A stretch of DNA of 64,000 nt from Pseudarthrobacter sp. SSS035. Its GTDB lineage: Bacteria > Actinomycetota > Actinomycetes > Actinomycetales > Micrococcaceae. The notes below the pieces were generated by a model. It was given only the letters and a program-made list of their open reading frames with translations, was not told where the DNA came from and did no database searches. Made by a program: the position numbers and the translations under genes. The DNA is taken from positions 3,906,001-3,970,000 of the forward strand of contig NZ_CP096882.1 of the NCBI RefSeq assembly GCF_023273875.1, given 5' to 3'. Of this stretch, positions 25,205-32,987 are shown one piece after another. Within the stretch, counting starts at the first letter, position 1. The number at the start of each line of letters is the position of its first letter.

Positions 25205-25486
25205 ATGAAAAGCACCGCCACCCACCCCACCGTTCCCGCCGGCTTCGTCCCGGTCCCCGATGTGATGCTGGATGTGATGCCAGACCTCCCGCCCACCCAC
25301 TTCCAAGGGCCAACCGAGACCGGCGACGGCTGGATGATCGAAGCCACGTTCACCTTCGAGGACGGTATCGAGTTAGAGATCCAGCCAGCCATCGGAGACT
25401 ACTCGAAGGGCGGGCTCACGCCGTCCCAGGCGATCGAAGCAGGGAAGGCGTTGGCGGGGCTCGGCGCCAAGTACGCCGGCGCCTGA
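25205..25486 (+). CDS. Hypothetical protein (island left-end cargo)
   Basis: A 93-aa acidic protein with the stretch WMIEATFTFEDGIELEIQPA and a C-terminal helix SQAIEAGKALAGLGAKY. No known domain is recognised. It may be a small regulator or antitoxin-like protein, but nothing in the sequence proves it. It is the outermost gene of the island on the attL side, the position where satellites often carry accessory genes, and it converges on a small HTH gene. Confidence 0.5.
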   Translation: MKSTATHPTVPAGFVPVPDVMLDVMPDLPPTHFQGPTETGDGWMIEATFTFEDGIELEIQPAIGDYSKGGLTPSQAIEAGKALAGLGAKYAGA

Positions 25487-25498
25487 CCTGGCATCCGC

Positions 25499-25732
25499 CT
25501 AACTGATCATTCGAAGGAGCCGAGCTATGTTGTCTCTCTGAGACCGTGGCATCATCTCCGGCGACTCCGGCGTGGCAATGATGGCTTGGTAGTGCTCTTC
25601 GGTGAAGCGATAGAGCCGGCCGATCCTGCTGTGCGGCCACTGGCCAGAGTTGCACATGCGACGGACCGTGTCAGGGGACACGTTCAAGCGCGCAGCTAGC
25701 TCCGCGACCGTCAGCATGGGAGGAACTTTCAT
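25499..25732 (-). CDS. Small helix-turn-helix protein, excisionase/MerR-like
   Basis: A 77-aa DNA-binding protein of the HTH_17/excisionase type. The motif is LTVAELAARLNVSPDTVRRM with the wing GQWPHSRIGRLYRFTEE. Such proteins direct excision or act as small activators. Two candidates exist in this island, this one and the 78-aa HTH at 34590-34826. This one is next to the left end. A second in-frame ATG at codon 6 begins exactly at the HTH domain. No clear ribosome-binding site precedes either start. Confidence 0.78.
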   Translation of the reverse strand: MKVPPMLTVAELAARLNVSPDTVRRMCNSGQWPHSRIGRLYRFTEEHYQAIIATPESPEMMPRSQRDNIARLLRMIS

Positions 25733-25828
25733 GCAGTAGACGATACGCCACGCGTACCTGGCCTCCGGCCCGCGGACGCGTAAGGCAGACTGAGAGAGTT
25801 CACGTCCACTGAGCCATTGGGGAAGACC

Positions 25829-26068
25829 ATGCCAAACGTCCAGATTTTCACTACACCTGAACGTAGGATCCAGCGCTACAAAGTCAAAGCAACCGGCGAC
25901 ACCGGAACCGGCGTCAGCAGCAGTAACGGCAGCCGAAATGTTGGCCGTCTCGCGACCATCGGGCGCGAGCTCAACATACAGCTCATCGACATCTGCGACG
26001 ACAAAACGGGCGAGGTCCGAACCTTCCGCGCTGAGTTCCTGGATCTGATCGAATCGGTTGAGGAATAA
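25829..26068 (+). CDS. Hypothetical protein (island cargo)
   Basis: A 79-aa protein with a basic N-terminal part (PERRIQRYKVKATGDTG) and an acidic C-terminal half ending in FRAEFLDLIESVEE. No domain is recognised. GGGGAAG precedes the ATG closely, which supports translation. Base composition is less GC-rich than the host genes. It lies between the HTH gene and the WYL-like gene, reading away from attL. Confidence 0.5.
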   Translation: MPNVQIFTTPERRIQRYKVKATGDTGTGVSSSNGSRNVGRLATIGRELNIQLIDICDDKTGEVRTFRAEFLDLIESVEE

Positions 26069-26138
26069 GAACCTACTGTTGGCCTAGGCATATCGGTCAG
26101 CAGCTGCCCCGGCACCTGACATAGGTCCGGGGCTTTTC

Positions 26139-26477
26139 TTACAGCTGGGCGTGAATCGGGTCGATGTGCTCGTCATCTCGGCTGTAATCCGGTGGATTTT
26201 CGCTAAACTGGCCATCCAAAATCTTCAGATCGGACATCTTCTCGGTCAGGAAGAGATGCCAAAACGGAACGGGACGCGAATTACTTGTGCCGTCGACTTG
26301 ATAGCCGCGCAAGATTTCATTGCCAGTCGTGGCATGGAGCCCAAATGCCGCCGGCATAACCACACGCGGGTGCCCATCGTAGTGAAATGCAACAAGATTG
26401 CGGTTATGTATTGCCCCGGAAAGATCCACGGTATTTCCCCCAACTTTGTAATTCGCCTCCGAAATGGCGACGTTCAT
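26139..26477 (-). CDS. Small WYL-like domain protein (island cargo)
   Basis: A 112-aa protein that resembles a stand-alone WYL-like ligand-sensing domain: an N-terminal segment AIHNRNLVAFHYDGHPRVVM, then NEILRGYQVDG, then WHLFLTEKMSDLKILDGQF and a trailing PDYSRDDEHIDPIHAQL. WYL domains bind nucleotides or nucleic-acid fragments and often regulate phage-defence genes. There is no fused HTH here. The assignment rests on pattern recognition only. The DNA is visibly more AT-rich than the host. It is convergent with the 79-aa gene. Confidence 0.5.
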   Translation of the reverse strand: MNVAISEANYKVGGNTVDLSGAIHNRNLVAFHYDGHPRVVMPAAFGLHATTGNEILRGYQVDGTSNSRPVPFWHLFLTEKMSDLKILDGQFSENPPDYSRDDEHIDPIHAQL

Positions 26478-26580
26478 CAAAGCATGCCATGAGATGCCTC
26501 CGGACGATACTGTCAGTGCCCCTTGCTAGGCTCCGGACAACTGGCAACTCGGCCAGACCAAATAGACAGGTGGCCTCCAC

Positions 26581-26766
26581 ATGCTGGAGCAGTGCAAGGA
26601 ATGCGGATCCGTCGCTGAAGTGAAGTTCGTGCAGCCGAGGGGACTGAAAGTCGGCCGCCGCCTCCCGGCCGCTAAGCAGCGAGTACCCTCCCGCTGCAGC
26701 AACAAAGAATGCCCCATGTCCAACCCCATGAAAGCCACGCTGGACAACTTCCGGCCGGTCGACTAG
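26581..26766 (+). CDS. Small zinc-ribbon-like protein (island cargo)
   Basis: A 61-aa protein with CKEC at residues 5-8 and a later CSNKEC knuckle near residues 39-44, giving a plausible four-cysteine zinc site. The middle is basic (RGLKVGRRLPAAKQR). AGGTGG stands shortly upstream of the ATG. Function unknown; such small ribbons are frequent in phages and islands as transcription modulators. Confidence 0.5.
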   Translation: MLEQCKECGSVAEVKFVQPRGLKVGRRLPAAKQRVPSRCSNKECPMSNPMKATLDNFRPVD

Positions 26767-26827
26767 GTCGGTTCGACATTCTGGGTCGCCCTACCGCTTT
26801 TGCCGATTTCCGTGGTTAGATCAGCGT

Positions 26828-27082
26828 ATGGGGATAAAATTGGGGAAAAGCGCAAAACTTCCGGGCGACACTCTTATCGGAACAGGCATTATCTTCTGCT
26901 TCCTGAGCGTGCTGCTCTTCATTATGGGCTCGGTCAACGGCGCAACAAATGGCTACATCCTGGGCGGCGGCGGGATCCTCGGATTGCTCATCATCTGCGT
27001 GGGCTACCTAAAGCGCATTTCCGTGGCGTTGACCGTCTCAGCCGATACGGTCTCCGAAGCATCACCGGCCGCCAAACACTAA
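26828..27082 (+). CDS. Small two-helix membrane protein (island cargo)
   Basis: An 84-aa protein with two hydrophobic segments (GTGIIFCFLSVLLFIMGSV and GYILGGGGILGLLIICVGYL) joined by a short loop, a basic N-terminus and a soluble C-tail. It could be a superinfection-exclusion or holin-like moron, but no family is recognised. No ribosome-binding site is seen; a TTAGAT hexamer seven bases before the ATG suggests a leaderless transcript. It is convergent with the tape-measure gene across a strong terminator. Confidence 0.5.
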   Translation: MGIKLGKSAKLPGDTLIGTGIIFCFLSVLLFIMGSVNGATNGYILGGGGILGLLIICVGYLKRISVALTVSADTVSEASPAAKH

Positions 27083-27088
27083 GCCGCG

Positions 27089-27140
27089 CAAACGCAAAGA
27101 GCCCCCGCCGGGAATGATCCTGGCGGGGGCTCTCGTTTGG
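27089..27140. terminator. Bidirectional terminator after the tape-measure gene
   Basis: GAGCCCCCGCC pairs with GGCGGGGGCTC, and outer CAAACG/CGTTTG arms extend the stem. It lies between the convergent 84-aa membrane protein gene and the tape-measure gene, right after the latter's stop. Confidence 0.85.
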
Positions 27141-27142
27141 GC

Positions 27143-30100
27143 TTAGCGGCGGCCCTTCCGCATGTGCTGAGACATACTGTCAGCCTTGGCCAGGACCTCC
27201 GAGGCTCTGTGATCAACCTGGGCCAGCAAGTATTGCCCCGTGAAGGGGTTCTGCACGTAGGTGTCGCCCATGTGCACGGGTGCTGCAACGGCCAGTGCCG
27301 AGTCCTGGCCGTTGTATCCGCTAAACGACTGGGCCTGCCCGTACCCGCCCGTGAGGGACTTCGACGGGGCCGCATACCCGTTGTTGTAGGCGTCAAAGGT
27401 TTTGACTCCGTACTGGGCGACCTTCGAGGCGCGGATGACGTACTCACCGTTGGACAGCCGGGCGTTGATCTCATCTGAAGTCCCGGTGCCGGGACCTCGG
27501 ACGTAACCCGCCATGGCGTAGCCCTTGTACTGGCCACCCTTGGCGAAGTTGATCAGCCCACCATCACGGCGGTTGAGGCTGCCTGGGGCAAGAGCCGTCA
27601 TAGACGGGTCATCCGCATAGCCACCTCCATCAGCCTGCCGGTTGATGTGGTTGACGACCACGTCGACTTCCTTGCCCCTGATCCCATCAATGGCGGTCTT
27701 GATGCCCTGCGCCTTCGCCATGGTGTCCGCGTAGTTCTGGATCGCCACAGCAATTGGCACGTCTTTCGGGATCGACAGCGCCGAACGGGCAAGGTCGTCA
27801 GCCTTGGTTTCCGAAGCACCGAACGCCCGCGCTGTGTCGTACAGCGAGGTGTAGGTCTGGCCGAGTTTCACGCCCAGTTCGTCCTGCGTCGCGTTGTTGT
27901 TGGCCATTGCCTGGGTGGTGGCAATGGCTTTCTGCGCCAGTTCCCCGAACACGTCGTTTGCGCCACGGCCAGCCGCTGACGTCAAATCAAACGAGCCAGT
28001 GGCGGCATCGAGCACCGCGTTGCCGGCGGACTGCGAGGCCTTGACCTCATCGATTTTGACCTTCAGCCCATCCAGCGTCTCCTGATACGCGGCCTCCGCG
28101 TCCCGTGCGGACAGGGTGACAAGCCCGGTCTTGAACATCGCATCCAACAGCTTCGAGAGGGAGAGCACGGCGCCCTCTGCGCCGATGCCCATGTCGTCGA
28201 GCTTCTTGGTCGCCTCTTCCGTCATTTTGGCTTGGTACTCGGCTGCCTTAGCCTGCCCCTCACTGGATGCCTGCACGGCTGCCAATCGTGCCGGGATCTT
28301 GCCCAGGGCCATCTCTTCAAGCTCGTGCTGCTCCAGCTTGACCCCAAGCGCGGTTGCCTGACCCTTGAGGGCATCCGTGTACTGAGGCATGAGCTTCAAG
28401 ACGTCCGCAGTGGACATGCCCATGCGGCCCTGGGCCTTTGCGGAGTTGTCTGCCTCTGCGGCGATCTTGGCGAAAGCGTCGCCGGCCTTCCCCGCTCCGC
28501 CGTTCTTGCTGATCGATGACAGGGTGGAATCGAGGCCCTGAATGTTGTCACGCATGGTGTTCAGCTTGGAGCCAGAGTTGAAGAAGTCTCCAATGGAGAT
28601 GCTGAGGTCATCGAACACATCCTTTTGGGACATGCGGGCCAGGGCGTCACCAACGCCGTTGATCTGGGTGCCGAGCCCTCCGTCCCTAAAAACTGCGTCA
28701 AGGTCCTCTGTCCCCTGCCCGATGGTCAGGAGAGCCTGAGCATAGTCCTCTGTTGATTTGGCTGCCTGACCGAACATGGTCTTGCCGATGCCCCCGACAA
28801 TCTGCAGACCGACGACGGCCGCGGCCGCGATGCCGGCCGCTTTCGCTACCTTTCCAAGCCCGCCAGCGAGCTTAGGTGAGGACTCAGCCAGCTCCGAGAA
28901 CGCCCGTTTGGTTTCGAGGATCTTGGGGAAGGTCGTGAGGAAAGCCCCACCAACCAGTGCAGCGCCACCAGTCACGGCAGCCAAGCCAAGCCCGGTCTGC
29001 AGCAGCGGGCCAGGGATGCCGCCAACAACGTCGATCACGCGCTCGGCGCTCTGCGCCAGTGAACGGAGGACTTCATTAGCTCCGGATCCTGACTTGAGGA
29101 ACACCGAATCGAGGGATCCGCCAAGCTTCTCGATGTCCCCGGCAAGGTTGTCCTGCTTAATAGCAGCTGTGGCGGCTGCGTAGCCAGAATCGTTGACCTT
29201 GGCAGTCCAATCAGCGATGCCTTTTGCGCCCTGTTCGTACAGGACGTTGGCGGCGCGAACAGCGTCTGAGCCGAAGATGATTTTCATCGACGCGTTGCGT
29301 GACTCGTCGGACACACCACGCATGGAGTCCTGTAGGACACCGGCGAACTTCGACAGGCCGATGAACTTGCCCTGCTGGTCATAAGCGGAGATCCCCAGCC
29401 TGGCCATCTCCTTTTCTGCTTCCTTCGAGTTGGGCGTAAGCGACTGCAGCATGGTCTTGAAGCTGGTTCCGGCGTCCGACCCGAGTAGCCCAGCTGATGC
29501 GAAGGCGGCGAGCCCGCCTGTGGTTTCCTCGATCGACAGCCCCGTGGAGGCGGCGATAAGGCCGCTCTGGTTTAGGGCTGCGCCGAGGTCTTGCACGGAG
29601 CCTTGGGCTTTACCGGCGCCAGCGGCGAGGAGGTCCGCAAGGTGCGGGATCTGGTCACCGGAGAGCTTGAACTGGACCATGGCCGTGGCAGCCAGCTCCG
29701 CCGCGTCAGCGACCTCAAGCGAACCAGCAGCGGCCAACGACAGGGCGCCGTCAAGCCCACCGGACAGGATGTCCTTCGTGGTCACGCCAGCCTTGGAAAG
29801 CTCCGTGATCGCTTCAGCAGCTTCACGGGCCGAGTATGCCGTATCGGCGCCGGCATTGATCGCTGCGCCCCGCAGCAGTTCCAAGTCGCCAGCCGAGGCG
29901 TGTGTCGCGGCTTTGACCTCTGACATGGCCTTGTCGAACTCGGCATAGGACTTTATCGCCATGCCGACGCCGATCGCGACGGCAGCGCCGAACCCGAGGA
30001 GGGCTCCGCCGGACTTCGACCAGGCTTCCTCGTGCCGCTGGGCGGACTGCACCATCTGGCCCAGCGCCGTTGAGGACTTGGCAGCCGTCTCCGTTGCGGT

Positions 30101-30199
30101 CTTCCCAACCTCCTGGGTGACCTTCGAGGCTTCCTGCATGTTCTTGCGGAAATCACCGAGCTCGGCCCGGATCCGGACAACTACGGAGCGTTCAGCCAT
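27143..30199 (-). CDS. Phage tail tape measure protein (TP901 family)
   Basis: A 1018-aa protein. The TP901-type core lies in roughly residues 60-400 (AGVTTKDILSGGLDGALSLA, QSGLIAASTGLSIEETTGGL, MKIIFGSDAVRAANVLYEQG). Long helical regions and hydrophobic stretches follow (LLQTGLGLAAVTGGAALVGG, AAAAVVGLQIVGGIG). The glycine-rich C-terminus with SNGEYVIRASKVAQYG is common in actinophage tape measures. In siphophages this protein sets tail length; about 1000 residues would predict a tail near 150 nm by the usual proportion. No other tail or capsid gene accompanies it. The ATG at 30197-30199 is chosen because the conserved start VVVRIRAELGDFRKN follows; a longer frame to 30247 is open. Confidence 0.92.
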   Translation of the reverse strand: MAERSVVVRIRAELGDFRKNMQEASKVTQEVGKTATETAAKSSTALGQMVQSAQRHEEAWSKSGGALLGFGAAVAIGVGMAIKSYAEFDKAMSEVKAATHASAGDLELLRGAAINAGADTAYSAREAAEAITELSKAGVTTKDILSGGLDGALSLAAAGSLEVADAAELAATAMVQFKLSGDQIPHLADLLAAGAGKAQGSVQDLGAALNQSGLIAASTGLSIEETTGGLAAFASAGLLGSDAGTSFKTMLQSLTPNSKEAEKEMARLGISAYDQQGKFIGLSKFAGVLQDSMRGVSDESRNASMKIIFGSDAVRAANVLYEQGAKGIADWTAKVNDSGYAAATAAIKQDNLAGDIEKLGGSLDSVFLKSGSGANEVLRSLAQSAERVIDVVGGIPGPLLQTGLGLAAVTGGAALVGGAFLTTFPKILETKRAFSELAESSPKLAGGLGKVAKAAGIAAAAVVGLQIVGGIGKTMFGQAAKSTEDYAQALLTIGQGTEDLDAVFRDGGLGTQINGVGDALARMSQKDVFDDLSISIGDFFNSGSKLNTMRDNIQGLDSTLSSISKNGGAGKAGDAFAKIAAEADNSAKAQGRMGMSTADVLKLMPQYTDALKGQATALGVKLEQHELEEMALGKIPARLAAVQASSEGQAKAAEYQAKMTEEATKKLDDMGIGAEGAVLSLSKLLDAMFKTGLVTLSARDAEAAYQETLDGLKVKIDEVKASQSAGNAVLDAATGSFDLTSAAGRGANDVFGELAQKAIATTQAMANNNATQDELGVKLGQTYTSLYDTARAFGASETKADDLARSALSIPKDVPIAVAIQNYADTMAKAQGIKTAIDGIRGKEVDVVVNHINRQADGGGYADDPSMTALAPGSLNRRDGGLINFAKGGQYKGYAMAGYVRGPGTGTSDEINARLSNGEYVIRASKVAQYGVKTFDAYNNGYAAPSKSLTGGYGQAQSFSGYNGQDSALAVAAPVHMGDTYVQNPFTGQYLLAQVDHRASEVLAKADSMSQHMRKGRR

Positions 30200-30287
30200 G
30201 GGAATACCAACTTTCTGTCTGATTTTGGGTACAAAAAAGCCCGCCATGTGCAGGCTTCTCGGGAACTGCTATTTATCTGTCCGGGCC

Positions 30288-30548
30288 TCACCACGGGGGC
30301 TCTGTTTCTGTGACGGTTTGGCGGATTGGGGGGAGGCTCAAAGCGTGGACAAATTCCTGCGCCTTGGGGCCTTCGATGGCAGCGCCGTGCATGTTCCACA
30401 CCCTCACGGGTACGCCGTTCTCCCACGTGATGATGCCTTGGAAACCCAAGGAGTCGTGAGCGGTACGTCGGCGGCGGGTAACGGTCTCCGCTGACGGCTG
30501 CTCTGGGACGTGCCGGGAGGCCCTGGCCGCCCGTCTGCTACTTGCCAT
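30288..30548 (-). CDS. Hypothetical protein between terS and the tape measure
   Basis: An 86-aa protein with a very basic N-terminus (MASSRRAARASR) and a compact C-terminal part (LGFQGIITWENGVPVRVWNM). No family is recognised. Its start overlaps the end of the terS-like gene by 11 bases in another frame, a typical phage-style coupling, so the two are probably co-translated. It might be a packaging or head-completion accessory, which is speculation. Confidence 0.55.
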   Translation of the reverse strand: MASSRRAARASRHVPEQPSAETVTRRRRTAHDSLGFQGIITWENGVPVRVWNMHGAAIEGPKAQEFVHALSLPPIRQTVTETEPPW

Positions 30549-30912
30549 CGGCGATCCTCCACCCCAGCGACGCCATGGCCTTAGGAGTGAGGCCCAGCGC
30601 CTCCGCCGCGTATCGGCATTCTTGCGCGACCCATGCGGATCCGCCATCGCCGGTGAGGAGGCGGGATTCGTACTGAACCAGGAGCGCAACGGTTCCCCGG
30701 TAGGAGTCGTCCCACTGGGTGGCCTGTGGGGATTCCCAGAGCTCCGTCCAGCGCTCTTCTTCGATGTCCGTCCACTCCCGGGACCTTGGAAGGTCCGGGA
30801 CGTCCTCTAAACAGCCCTCCGCGGGCAGCTCCACAAGAGCCGCCCGGATGGCCGCCGCTTGTGGCCGGTAGGCCCTGGAGTTCGGCTTCGTCGTGTTCCT
30901 CTGAGTACCCAT
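30538..30912 (-). CDS. Phage terminase small subunit-like protein
   Basis: A 124-aa protein with the actinophage small-terminase pattern: a basic N-terminus, PAEGCLEDVPDLPRSREW, then a WTELWESPQATQWDDS motif, a helical middle and the C-terminal ALGLTPKAMASLGWRI segment, matching the GLTP...R.L.W signature. Small terminases recognise the packaging site and recruit the large ATPase subunit. No large terminase follows; the tape-measure gene comes next but one. In phage-inducible islands a private terS redirects a helper phage's packaging motor. The 183-bp gap just upstream is the natural place for a packaging site. Confidence 0.75.
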   Translation of the reverse strand: MGTQRNTTKPNSRAYRPQAAAIRAALVELPAEGCLEDVPDLPRSREWTDIEEERWTELWESPQATQWDDSYRGTVALLVQYESRLLTGDGGSAWVAQECRYAAEALGLTPKAMASLGWRIADGK

Positions 30913-31095
30913 TCACGGGCCTCCTTTCGTCGTTCAATTGAGGTTGAGCGGTTGGCGCATCATCTAGAGACCTCACCGGCGGTGGTTGACGGGAGGGTGC
31001 CAAAGCCCCCCCTCCCCACCCCCCTGTGCGGTGGGTGGATGGCGTGCACAGGCCGGGCCCTGTGATGGACCCGACCTGTGCTGTTAGCCACTGGG
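30913..31095. other. Non-coding gap upstream of terS with C-run and hairpin, candidate cos/pac region
   Basis: This is the longest non-coding gap in an otherwise tightly packed transcript. It holds a C-rich run at 31006-31024 and a hairpin with GCACAGGCCGGG (31046-31057) facing CCCGACCTGTGC (31070-31081), with one wobble position. Packaging sites commonly lie beside terS in phages and satellites. The ribosome-binding site for terS (GGAGG read on the minus strand) is at the terS end. The cos/pac role is inference; the hairpin could simply be a terminator. Confidence 0.4.
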
Positions 31096-31266
31096 TTACG
31101 CCTGCTCGGCTGTCTGTCCGAACCTGCGGCGGGCTTCGGCTATGCCGGCGGCTGCTCCGGTTGCTGGTGCGTCAGCTGCTGGCTTGTCTTTGCCGAACCG
31201 CTTGGCTGCCTCCGCCTTGCCCTTGTCCCATGCGCTGATGGTCTGGTCTTGGGTGTCGTCCGCCAT
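31096..31266 (-). CDS. Small hypothetical protein (island)
   Basis: A 56-aa charged, alanine-rich protein (MADDTQDQTISAWDKGKAEA) with a probable amphipathic helix near the C-terminus (AGIAEARRRFGQ). No domain is recognised. It starts two bases after the stop of the 280-aa gene, so it depends on the same transcript and probably on translational coupling. It is the last gene before the non-coding gap upstream of terS. Confidence 0.5.
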   Translation of the reverse strand: MADDTQDQTISAWDKGKAEAAKRFGKDKPAADAPATGAAAGIAEARRRFGQTAEQA

Positions 31267-31268
31267 GG

Positions 31269-32111
31269 CTATGCGTCCTGCTTGGCGAGGTCTTCTCGGG
31301 CTGCCTGCTCTGCTGCCTTGACTGCTGCTGTGAGTTCGGCGGAGGTCGGTACCCATGGTTCGGCGTCTGGGGTATCGAGGATCCAGGCGTGGAGTTCGGC
31401 GGGGTCGATGTCTCCGCGGATGGTGGGCCACGGCGGGGTGATGTCTTCGCGGCCCCAGCGTGCACCGGCCTGGCTTTCGAACCATCCGGGCCAGAGCTCG
31501 GCGTAGTTGGCTAGCAGGCCGAAGGTGTTGATGCGCTGGACTGTTTCGTGGGAGCCGAGCCGTCCGACGATGCTGGACTGTGCTGCCCGGACGTGGAAGA
31601 TGTTGGCGCGGATTTCGAGCATCGCTGACCACGCGTCCGCCTTGCCCGCTTCGATGGCCTGCTCTGCGTCGTGGATGCCGCGTAGTCCGAGCTTCCGGGA
31701 CTTGGCGTAGTCGTCCTGGAGTATCCCGTTCAGGTGCTTGAGGATCCGGTCGTATCCGCTCCGGATGATGTCGTCGAGGTCTATGCCGAGCTGTTTCTCT
31801 GTAGCTTCAATCAGTTCGACTGCTGTGGCGGTGGTGCGGGCGGCGTCTGCCGCTGCTGTGGCTTGGGTGGTGCTGGCTTCGATGGCGGCCGGCGCGTCGT
31901 CTGGGGTGCCTAGCAGGGCGTCCGCCAGGTCCCCAGCGATGTTGTCGAGGGCGGTCTTTGCGAACGTCTGTTCGCGGACGGCCGCGGCGTGCGGGGCTTT
32001 GAGTGCTTCGACGGCGGCCACGTGCTCGTCGTAGCCGGGGAGGGCTGACAGCGCGGCGCGGAGCGGTGCTGACGGGCTGTGGAATCGGGGAGCTGAGGGA
32101 ATGTAAGTCAT
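31269..32111 (-). CDS. Hypothetical protein, largest unassigned gene of the island
   Basis: A 280-aa, mostly helical protein with no recognised family. Segments include HAAAVREQTFAKTALDNIAG, an alanine/threonine-rich middle helix, IDLDDIIRSGYDRILKHLNG and a tryptophan-rich C-terminal part (LWPGWFESQAGARWGREDIT). Good Shine-Dalgarno AAGGAA precedes the ATG at 32109-32111. Its position just before terS is where satellites often carry genes that redirect capsid size or packaging, so that role can be suggested but not shown. It could also be a minor structural protein. Confidence 0.7.
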   Translation of the reverse strand: MTYIPSAPRFHSPSAPLRAALSALPGYDEHVAAVEALKAPHAAAVREQTFAKTALDNIAGDLADALLGTPDDAPAAIEASTTQATAAADAARTTATAVELIEATEKQLGIDLDDIIRSGYDRILKHLNGILQDDYAKSRKLGLRGIHDAEQAIEAGKADAWSAMLEIRANIFHVRAAQSSIVGRLGSHETVQRINTFGLLANYAELWPGWFESQAGARWGREDITPPWPTIRGDIDPAELHAWILDTPDAEPWVPTSAELTAAVKAAEQAAREDLAKQDA

Positions 32112-32124
32112 TCGTTTTCCTTAC

Positions 32125-32349
32125 TTAGAGCTGGCGGTTGGTTTGGAGGATGCTGGCGATGGAGTCGGCCAGCTGGTAGGCCTGTGTGTTGTCCAGGGCA
32201 TATTGGAATCCGTTGCCGCTGAACAGGACTACGGCGGGTTCGGTGTTGCCGTCCGGGCTGACGAGGAGTCCGGGCCCGGCGCGGAGCATCGATGCTCGGG
32301 CGACGTTGTCGGCGTACTTGTCGGGGCGGGTCTTGAAAGCTTTCTCCAT
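32125..32349 (-). CDS. Small hypothetical protein (island)
   Basis: A 74-aa protein with a helical start (MEKAFKTRPDKYADNVARAS) and a short beta-rich middle (PAVVLFSGNGFQYALDNTQ), then a C-terminal helix. It resembles small nucleoid or replication-accessory phage proteins in size only; no family is recognised. It is 9 bp from the upstream gene and 13 bp from the 280-aa gene, within the same transcript. Confidence 0.55.
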   Translation of the reverse strand: MEKAFKTRPDKYADNVARASMLRAGPGLLVSPDGNTEPAVVLFSGNGFQYALDNTQAYQLADSIASILQTNRQL

Positions 32350-32358
32350 GGCGCCTGT

Positions 32359-32550
32359 CTACTTTCCGCGGTTGGTGTTGTGGGGCCGGCGCTGGTGGTC
32401 TGCCCCGCCTTGGGCGTCCATGATGTTCGGGGTTGCTAGGCCCCGCCGGACTAGGTCCCTGGCGAGGCTGGTTCCGTCGGCGACTTGTTGTTGGGGTTGG
32501 GCCCGGTATCGGCGCTTTTGCCTGCCCAGGTCGTGTGCTTGCTTTCCCAT
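32359..32550 (-). CDS. Small basic hypothetical protein (island)
   Basis: A 63-aa, very basic and glutamine-rich protein (GRQKRRYRAQPQQQVADGTS, ending in GGADHQRRPHNTNRGK). No domain is recognised. It may bind nucleic acid because of its charge. Its ATG immediately follows the TAA of the 85-aa gene with no gap. Low sequence complexity lowers confidence. Confidence 0.4.
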   Translation of the reverse strand: MGKQAHDLGRQKRRYRAQPQQQVADGTSLARDLVRRGLATPNIMDAQGGADHQRRPHNTNRGK

Positions 32551-32808
32551 TTACTGGTTCTCCTCGGGGTTGTCTTGGTTGGTGAACATGGCTTCCATTT
32601 CGGCGATGGTGAGTATGTCCGTCACGGCTTGCACTTCGTCTGGGTCCAGGACGATGCGGAGGTGTGCGTGAGAGAACAGTGCGGCGCCGGCCGGCTGGCC
32701 TGTGGTGGTGTTCTTGACCGCGATTGCGTGTGTGATTTTGGCTCGGCGGATGGTTTCGATGATGGTGTGCGTTGGTACATTGACCGTTTCGCCCCTGGCA
32801 TTCCTCAT
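32551..32808 (-). CDS. Small hypothetical protein (island)
   Basis: An 85-aa protein with an alternating beta pattern (TIIETIRRAKITHAIAVKNT, LRIVLDPDEVQAVTDILTIA) and an acidic tail (NQDNPEENQ). No family is recognised. It overlaps the upstream 60-aa gene by four bases (ATGA), so translation is coupled. It lies two genes downstream of the probable replication initiator. Confidence 0.5.
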   Translation of the reverse strand: MRNARGETVNVPTHTIIETIRRAKITHAIAVKNTTTGQPAGAALFSHAHLRIVLDPDEVQAVTDILTIAEMEAMFTNQDNPEENQ

Positions 32809-32987
32809 GGTGTTTTCTCTTCTGTCGGTGCGGTGGAGTTCTCACCGGGTTCGTAGATTGCGAGGCGGCTTTCGGCTTCGATGGCCCGGTCCCGCCATTT
32901 GCGGAACAGCTCGTGCTCTTCGAGGGCTTTGGCCTTGAAGATTTCGCAGAGGTCTAGAAGGTCCTGGCGGGAGAGCTTCGCGGTCAT
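32805..32987 (-). CDS. Small coiled-coil hypothetical protein (island)
   Basis: A 60-aa helical, charged protein (LLDLCEIFKAKALEEHELFR then KWRDRAIEAESRLAIYEPGE) likely to form a short coiled coil. No family is recognised. Four-base ATGA overlaps join it to both neighbours, the replication-like gene upstream and the 85-aa gene downstream. Confidence 0.5.
   Translation of the reverse strand: MTAKLSRQDLLDLCEIFKAKALEEHELFRKWRDRAIEAESRLAIYEPGENSTAPTEEKTP

Noticed and set aside
30288..30689. Longer version of the 86-aa gene starting at 30689
   Set aside because: The extension covers most of the terS C-terminal region in another frame and is arginine/tryptophan-rich nonsense. The ATG at 30548 overlaps the terS stop in the usual phage manner.
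32108..32845. 245-codon minus-strand frame over four small island genes
   Set aside because: It is rich in P, R, H and T, lacks any domain and overlaps four coupled small genes with better start signals.
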